From contig CM072159.1 of assembly GCA_036850595.1 (NCBI GenBank), positions 124,001-188,000 on the forward strand: 64,000 nucleotides of DNA, read 5' to 3'. Numbering within the stretch: position 1 is the stretch's first letter; each line of letters begins with the position of its first letter. The translations under genes were made by a program, and so were the position numbers. The stretch comes from Rhyacichthys aspro (lineage: Eukaryota > Chordata > Actinopteri > Gobiiformes > Rhyacichthyidae). Positions 58,501-64,000 of the stretch are shown in pieces. The notes below the pieces were generated by a model. It did not search any database. It was not told the origin of the DNA and worked only from the letters and a program-made list of their open reading frames with translations.

Positions 58501-61273
58501 TGAGACCATAATAATTTTTTTGTTAGGTCCAATGTGTCGTATCACTACATAAAAGTTTGCTCAATTTCCCTATGGTGAGGGAGCCAAAAGTTCCATAGGT
58601 GTAAAAAAACGCTCCTTACTATAGGTAAATTATTATGAAAAATTATGTATTACCAGAATTGTGATCATGTCAAATTTTCTTTAACATTGAGGGATCCAAG
58701 GTTTAGATCAAATAAGTAAAATAAAAACTCAATTCAATTATTCATTTTCCTATCACCTACGCTCATCATTGACTTAGTTTTAATGCCCTTTGCGCTCTTT
58801 GAGCAATTCCAATGGGCTCCTCGCCATTGCTGAGGGACTCGGACCAGCTTTTCATTTGATATGTGAGAGACTGTCTTATACTGTTGTTTGCTGAGTAATT
58901 TTTTAGTGCGTAGTTTTCAGTTTAACTTTGGAAATGCTTTGAAACCATTCTGTTTTTCCCCATGGTTTTGTTTTGCCTCTCTCATTCAGTCGTGAGAAGT
59001 AGTGTCAGCTTGAGTTTGAGGAGACGGTCAACAGCAGCAGCAGCTTTAGCCCAAAGTGCAGCGCCAGAAACACAAGAGAACAGGTAAAGTATAACACACT
59101 ACAGTATATATGAATACAAGAAGCTGAACTCTGTCTTTAGTCTGTTTCTTCAGTATGACAGAACTTACTGATTGAGTTAAGCTATTAAACTGTGTTGAGT
59201 ATTGGAAATTAGACAATCACACAGTCTGAACACCAATTTATTTTGTTTACTGATACCTGCAATATGGTTCGCCATAGTGTTAATGTTAGTCTGATTTACT
59301 AAGTTCTCTTTCCACAAACCTACACACACACCATCCACCCATTTGCAGTCTGAGTGGAATGTTGGACCAACTCTATACCCTCTTCATGATACTTGAGGAT
59401 TTATGGGAGTTTGCCCAAGCCGCACACATGTGCTTTGTGGACCTGGAAAAGGCATTCAAACGTGTTCCTCGTGGCATCCTGTGTGAGGTGCTATGGGAGT
59501 ATGGGGTCCGGGGCCCTGTGCTAACCTCTCTGCTGGCAGTAAGTCAGACCTGTTCCTGGTGCATGTTGGACTCCGGCAGGGCTGCTCTTTGTCACCAGTT
59601 CTGTTCATAATTTTTTATGGACACGATTTCTAGGTGGAGTCAGGGGCCAGAGGGAGTCTGGTTTGGGGACCACAGGATCTTGTCTCTGCTTTTTGCAGAT
59701 TATGTTGTCCTGTTAGTTTCATCAAGACAGGACCTTCAGCGTGTACTGGGACGGTGCAGCTGAGTGTGAAGCAGCCAGGATGACCTTTAAGTCCAAGGCC
59801 ATGGTTCTCAGCCGGGAAATGGTGGTTTGTCCCCTTCAGGTTGGTAGAGAGCTCATGCCTTAAGTGAAGGAGTTAAAGCATCTTGGGGCCTTGTTCACGA
59901 GTGTGCGAAGGATGGAACTGGAGATTGACAAATAGATTGGCACAGCTTCTGCAGTAACTAGGTTGATGTACCAGTCTGTTGTGGTAAAGAAGGAGCTGAG
60001 CTGTAAGGTGAAGTTCTTGATCTATTGGTCAATTTATGCTCCTACCCTCACCTATACTCATGACCTCTGGGTCATGACTCAAAGGACAAGATTTTGGATA
60101 CAAGTGTCCGAAATGAGTTTCCTTCGCTGGGTGGGTGAGCGCTCTCTTAGAAATAGGGTGAAGAGCTCTCTCACTCAGGAGCTTGAAGAACCAGATAAAG
60201 TGGCCTGGGCATCCGTTCCAGATGCTTCCTGGGAAGGTGTTCTGGGCATGTCTCACCGATAGGAGGCCCAGGGGAAGACCTAGGACATGCTTGAGGGTCT
60301 ATACCTCTCAGCCTGCCTGTAAACGCCTTGGTATTCACACAGAGGAGCCAGAGGAAGTGTCCGGGGAGAGGGAAGTCTGGGCATTTCTGTTTAGACTGCT
60401 GCCCCTGTGACCTGGCCCTGGATAAGTGGAAGAAGATGGATGGATGACTTTAACTGATGCTGTGTGTGGTTAAGTTAATTAACTTGAGTTGTTTTAGCTT
60501 ATTATGCAAACAAGATGTGTTAATGTAAGTGAGTGTGTATAAATTTAACAGTAATAAAGTATTTCTAAACCAAATAGAGTGAGAGATTTGAGCTCTTTAA
60601 TACTTTAATGGTTTATTCTTATAATGTACTAACAGATTGAGTTTGCGGTGGGTTCTTTGCAGGAAGCCAAAGACAGGGATCTTGATGCTGAACATGGGCG
60701 GACCTGAGAAACTGGAGGATGTCCATGACTTCCTGCTGCGACTCTTCATGGACACAGACCTCATGAAGCTGCCTGTGCAAAAGTAAAAAGTCTGCTTTAC
60801 TGTTGAGACCCTTATTCATCCCTTAAGCTGTAAGGGCTGTAAAGGTTGTTTTTTTTTTATAGTACCATCATCACCTCAAAGCCCCTTCAGGAATTAACCA
60901 TCTTTTTTTTTGTCCTGCTATAGTCCTAATTCAGATATGAATTTTTTAATGTGTAGTGAACTATTCTGGTTCTTTTCTGATATTTATTCTGAAGCACTCT
61001 CATTGTTTTGCTCGGGGTTCAGTAAGGTTATGTTTTTGGCATATCTGATGATTTCAGTCATCTCTTTTAAGTTTAGGATTTTAAAAATTGTCTAAACGTC
61101 CCTGCTGTATGTTTTTGTGTGCAGTAAACTGGGTCCATTCATTGCCAAACGTCGCACTCCAAAGATCCAGGAGCAGTACAGTAAGATTGGGGGTGGCTCT
61201 CCCATCAAACACTGGACATCGATGCAGGGGGAAGGCATGGTGAAGCTACTGGATGACATGAGCCCCGACACAG
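55560..61273 (+). CDS. FECH: Ferrochelatase, exons 1-4 (right copy, partial)
   Basis: Coding exons 55560-55596, 58990-59083, 60663-60782 and 61125-61273 join in frame (37+94+120+149 nt) with GT/AG borders throughout. The product starts MVGLGSAGRLLHFVRSSVSL, a basic leader without acidic residues, then the ferrochelatase core. The last donor at 61274 opens an intron that runs to the end of the window, since I find no exon 5 (expected to begin near a YYIGFRYVHPLT-like block) in 61274-64000. The gene continues to the right. This copy lies next to the intact hAT duplication and may be the original one. Iron-sulfur cysteines and catalytic residues of the family lie in later exons. Confidence 0.93.
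55597..58989 (+). other. FECH intron 1, right copy, repeat-bearing
   Basis: No additional exon is seen. GCAAGCRGC-family remnants lie at 56510-56640 and 58215-58740, the latter with CCAAGATGGCCGACTTTCTG and CGCTCCTTA. The TGTCCACCCTGTCA cluster is at 57072-57125 in reverse complement. Confidence 0.6.
58990..59083 (+). CDS. FECH: FECH coding exon 2, right copy
   Basis: Acceptor TTCAG before 58990, donor GTAAAG at 59084. It encodes SSVSLSLRRRSTAAAALAQS, with a run of GCA codons that might vary in length between individuals. Confidence 0.8.
59345..60449 (+). mobile_element. LINE reverse transcriptase fragment in FECH intron 2, right copy
   Basis: Plus-strand pieces 59359-59610, 59963-60262 and 60183-60410 give the LINE order DLEKAFKRVPRGILCEVLWE, then KELSCKVKFLIYWSIYAPTL, then RRPRGRPRTCLRVYTS and EEVSGEREVWAFLFRLLP, ending in GATGGATGGATG. 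The palm FADD region reads as FADYVVLLV-like in a broken frame. It mirrors 1506-2608. Confidence 0.85.
60663..60782 (+). CDS. FECH: FECH coding exon 3, right copy
   Basis: Acceptor TTGCAG, donor GTAAAA at 60783. It encodes the conserved LMLNMGGPEKLEDVHDFLLR. Confidence 0.94.
61125..61273 (+). CDS. FECH: FECH coding exon 4, right copy
   Basis: Acceptor GTGCAG, donor GTACCA at 61274. It encodes LGPFIAKRRTPKIQEQYSKI and GGGSPIKHWTSMQGEGMVKL, then LDDMSPDT. Confidence 0.96.
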
Positions 61274-63899
61274 GTACCATACTTTTACAAGCTGACTCTA
61301 TTCTATACTGCAGTGGAAACAATTTCATGGGTAACCCTGAGAAACATGTGTAGGCTATTTTAAGTGATATGTTCCATCAATATCCCTGTGTATTGCCTTT
61401 ACCCACTTTACACTGAAGAAAGTAAGGAGCAGAAAGAAGATTCATTGGCCTTCTTTGATCAGATTTAGGTAGGGATGATTGTAAAAATGGTTGTGCCTTG
61501 TAATGTTCGTGGGATTTGGGAACTGGTGTCCACCACACCACCACACCTCCCTAAACTTTAAACCCCCCAATGTAACTTAATATGGCTTATACTTTTTGAG
61601 TGGCGTGTTATGTAACCATTATCACATTATGCCACAGTCTATGTTAAAATGCCTTGTTTATATAACAAACTGTACTGTTAATGTAAAATGAGCTTATGAG
61701 ACACAAATAGAAATATGTAAAGCTTTGCCTTGCTTTGCTTTGACACAAATAGAAAGATGTAGAGCTTTTGTATTTCACAAAACATTTATTAAACCTATAT
61801 TATGTTGCATTCAGAAACTATTGTTGCGCATAATGATCGGAAATGCAGCCTTTCGCTGTAGCGGCAGGTGTGTGGAGTCAGGGTCCAGAATTGGGCTCAT
61901 TTTCATCCTTGGAATTTTATGTCTTAGACAAGCCCTTATTCGATCTTTCACTGAATATATTAATTTTAATCAATTTCATGCATAAAATAACAAAAGGAAA
62001 GATGCATATAAAGAAATAAAAAGTATTTTTTTTATATATTGGAGCTGTAGATACCTGTGAATACAACTGTCCTTTTTTAATATCTACACAACGAATCTGC
62101 CTAAAATGTACAATTTGACTTCTTTATACAACAGTTAACACCACACAGGGCTGTTTCTTAATGTGGGAATAAAGGGGCACTTTATATACACCTTAGTAAA
62201 GCACTGTATATAATGTATTAAAATAAAAAAGTGGGTTAAATCTGGGATCTTTCCCAGAATTTTTTTTATCAGAACAGATGTAATTCCCTGTATTCTGGGG
62301 CATTTTAGAAGATGTCATAATATTTTACCTGGCCCTGGTGTCAGTAAAATTATGAGTAAAATCTGTGATTTTATTGGCCTAAAATAATAAATTAGTAAAC
62401 ATTTTAAGTATTTATTTTACAGATGGCTAGTCCAGCTTTATACTTGCTTGGTAAGTATAAGGCAAGTAGAAGGTTGGACAATTGTTTGTTGTGTGTCTTT
62501 GGATAAATCTAAGGCAGTTACAAATCAGTATTATACGGGCATATTAGGTAGGCTTTCTACACTGCAAAAGGAAGAAAAACAATTTCAATTGCAACGCTTA
62601 TATTCACAAACAGAGCTGGTGCCAGCAGGGAGCAGGCTTCTTGCCCACCCAATAAACTGAACTTTTGACAAGCAGCACAAATTGAAATTTTTGTTGAGTG
62701 GACAGTCAGTCCAGTTTTATTTTTTAATGTTATATGAGCAGGTATTGATAAAGTCCTTATGTACAAGGTCTTTTTTGCTGAAATCACTTGCTGATTTGTC
62801 CAAATGAATAACAGCAATGCAACTAGTGGAAAACTAGTCTAAAGAAGAATGAATTTACTCAATGAATTTAATTAAATTAATTTATTTGGAGCAGTCAGTT
62901 ATAATATATATTGCTATTGCATAACAAATAAAAACATTTACCTATGACCAATTTACAAGAAAGCCATAACCCAGACTATTCCAAAATCTCTATATTAAGG
63001 TAAAAATATTAAGTTATTATGAAGGCAACAATGTTAAATATTTTAAACTGCTGCTCTTTAGATGGACTATGCAGCAGTAGGTCCAACAGTAGGTGCCCCT
63101 GACCAGTGGTTCAGTGGTGATGGACAGGGTCTGTGTCTGATAACATTAATGGTAAACATTGAACAGTTTAAAGCATTTTGTAGCCTTGTTTCATTGCATG
63201 TTTTTTTTTCCTTCAGAATAAACAGAAAACAGAGACAACAATAGCCTAAATTATAGCATATATGCAAACACTCTCTGATAGCTGTGACTCAGTTGTCTAG
63301 AATTGTGACAGTGATACCGGTGGAGGGTGGGGAGTGGATATTCGTTGGAGTTTCCCCCTTTTCCTGGCTTTTCTTCACTTTTAAATTTCTAATAAATGCC
63401 TGTGCGCATTTTACTTTCACTTTCGATTGAGGGCAATTGCCAGTTCGGAGTCAGCGCTTGAATAAACAACACGTGTTGCTTGCCATGCTACATTGAACAG
63501 CTGCTTTTAGTTTTTAATTGTAGTGTCTGTTCTCTTCAAAACTACATTATTTATTTTGCTTACTTAAATATTTGAATTATTTTTATTTTTTTTTTAAATC
63601 AAAACGACACTGGGAGACAGTGCCAAGGTGGGCAAGTGATTTAACCGGTGTTCTGACTTAACACCAGTATCACCGCCAACACCGTTTATCGCAGCAAGCC
63701 TAAGACCAACCTATCGGAGAGATGGGGCTTGTCCTCAAACAATATATTCATCATCAAATACATAAAAAAAGACATAAAAAATCCTCTGAAGGTGCTCAAA
63801 AGTATCCCTATATCAACAACAGCTATTTTTACAGAGGTCTGTAATAGTAAATACATTTTACTTTCTAAATTGTTGTCATGAAACAAATGCACAAATTTA
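61274..63899 (+). other. FECH intron 4, right copy (continues beyond the window)
   Basis: No exon 5 recognised. Beyond 61949 the left counterpart is outside the window. The bases are AT-rich with no recognised element before the Tc1 end at 63900. Confidence 0.55.
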
Positions 63900-64000
63900 C
63901 AGTGCCATGAAAAAGTGTTTGCCCCATTCCTTATTTCTTTTTTTTTTGCACATTTGTAACACTTAAATGTTTCAGATCATCAAACAAATTAAAATATTAG
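63900..64000. mobile_element. Terminal repeat of a Tc1-like element, cut by the window end
   Basis: TA at 63898-63899 is followed by CAGTGCCATGAAAAAGTGTT and TGCCCC, the characteristic start of fish Tc1-type elements, then the AAATGTTTCAGATCATCAAA subterminal part that also matches the Tc1 fossil at 18.5 kb. Confidence 0.85.

Larger units (their letters stand above)
47803..61949. repeat. Right arm of a large inverted repeat
   Basis: This is the partner of bases 1-13998 in opposite orientation. The arm is slightly longer than the left one, mainly because its hAT element keeps about 95 bp that the left copy lacks and its Tigger-like element is about 48 bp longer. At the inner edge the hAT element is flanked on both sides by ATGACAAA, which suggests this arm holds the original insertion site. 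Base 61949 pairs with base 1, so the true outer end is unknown. Confidence 0.95.

Noticed and set aside
1..61949. Arms as simple alleles of one locus in a collapsed assembly
   Set aside because: Not fully rejected. The sequences beyond the inner edges do not match each other, and the arms are in opposite orientation on one scaffold, so a plain allelic pair needs an extra misjoin. Read data are needed.
61725..61985. 86-codon plus-strand frame after FECH exon 4 as exon 5
   Set aside because: It has none of the ferrochelatase residues expected after exon 4 and no suitable acceptor in phase.

Overview
The window looks like teleost fish nuclear DNA. It is AT-rich, intron-containing and packed with fish-type repeats: Tc1/mariner, hAT, PIF-Harbinger, Helitron with a C-terminal endonuclease, Penelope-like, LINE, Ty3/Gypsy, and the GCAAGCRGC family that ends in (AAT)n. 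The only host gene recognised is ferrochelatase (FECH). Its first four coding exons appear twice. The species cannot be named from the sequence.

The layout is a large inverted repeat. The left arm (1-13998) and the right arm (47803-61949) are reverse complements, and the match runs off the window at base 1. Each arm carries, from outside in: FECH exons 4, 3, 2 and 1 (transcribed outward), a Penelope-like fragment, a TA-flanked Tigger/pogo-like element with a PIF-Harbinger/MADF element nested in it, about 0.7 kb of other sequence, and a hAT element that forms the inner edge. The four exons are identical in the two arms where I compared them, and splice sites and phases are intact. The two FECH copies therefore point away from each other, with about 49 kb between their start codons.

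The spacer (13999-47802) is almost all mobile or repeated DNA. From left to right it holds: a short third Tigger copy, a LINE RT fragment, a Tc1 fossil, a small hAT element, a decayed THAP/Kolobok-like transposase, a 100-N assembly gap (27220-27319), a broken Helitron (Rep, PIF1-type helicase, endonuclease), an AT-rich field rich in GATATT/AATATC, three tandem units of the GCAAGCRGC family, three tandem GC-rich hairpin units, two LINE fragments, a hAT/BED element with a perfect target duplication, microsatellites and a degraded Gypsy pol.

The strongest observation is the breakpoint. In the right arm the hAT element has a perfect 8-bp duplication (ATGACAAA) on both sides. In the left arm the matching base pairs stop exactly at the hAT terminus and the inner duplication is missing. 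This means either a rearrangement at a transposon end or a repeat-induced misassembly. The sequence alone cannot decide between them. No tRNA, rRNA, CRISPR or operon structure was seen.
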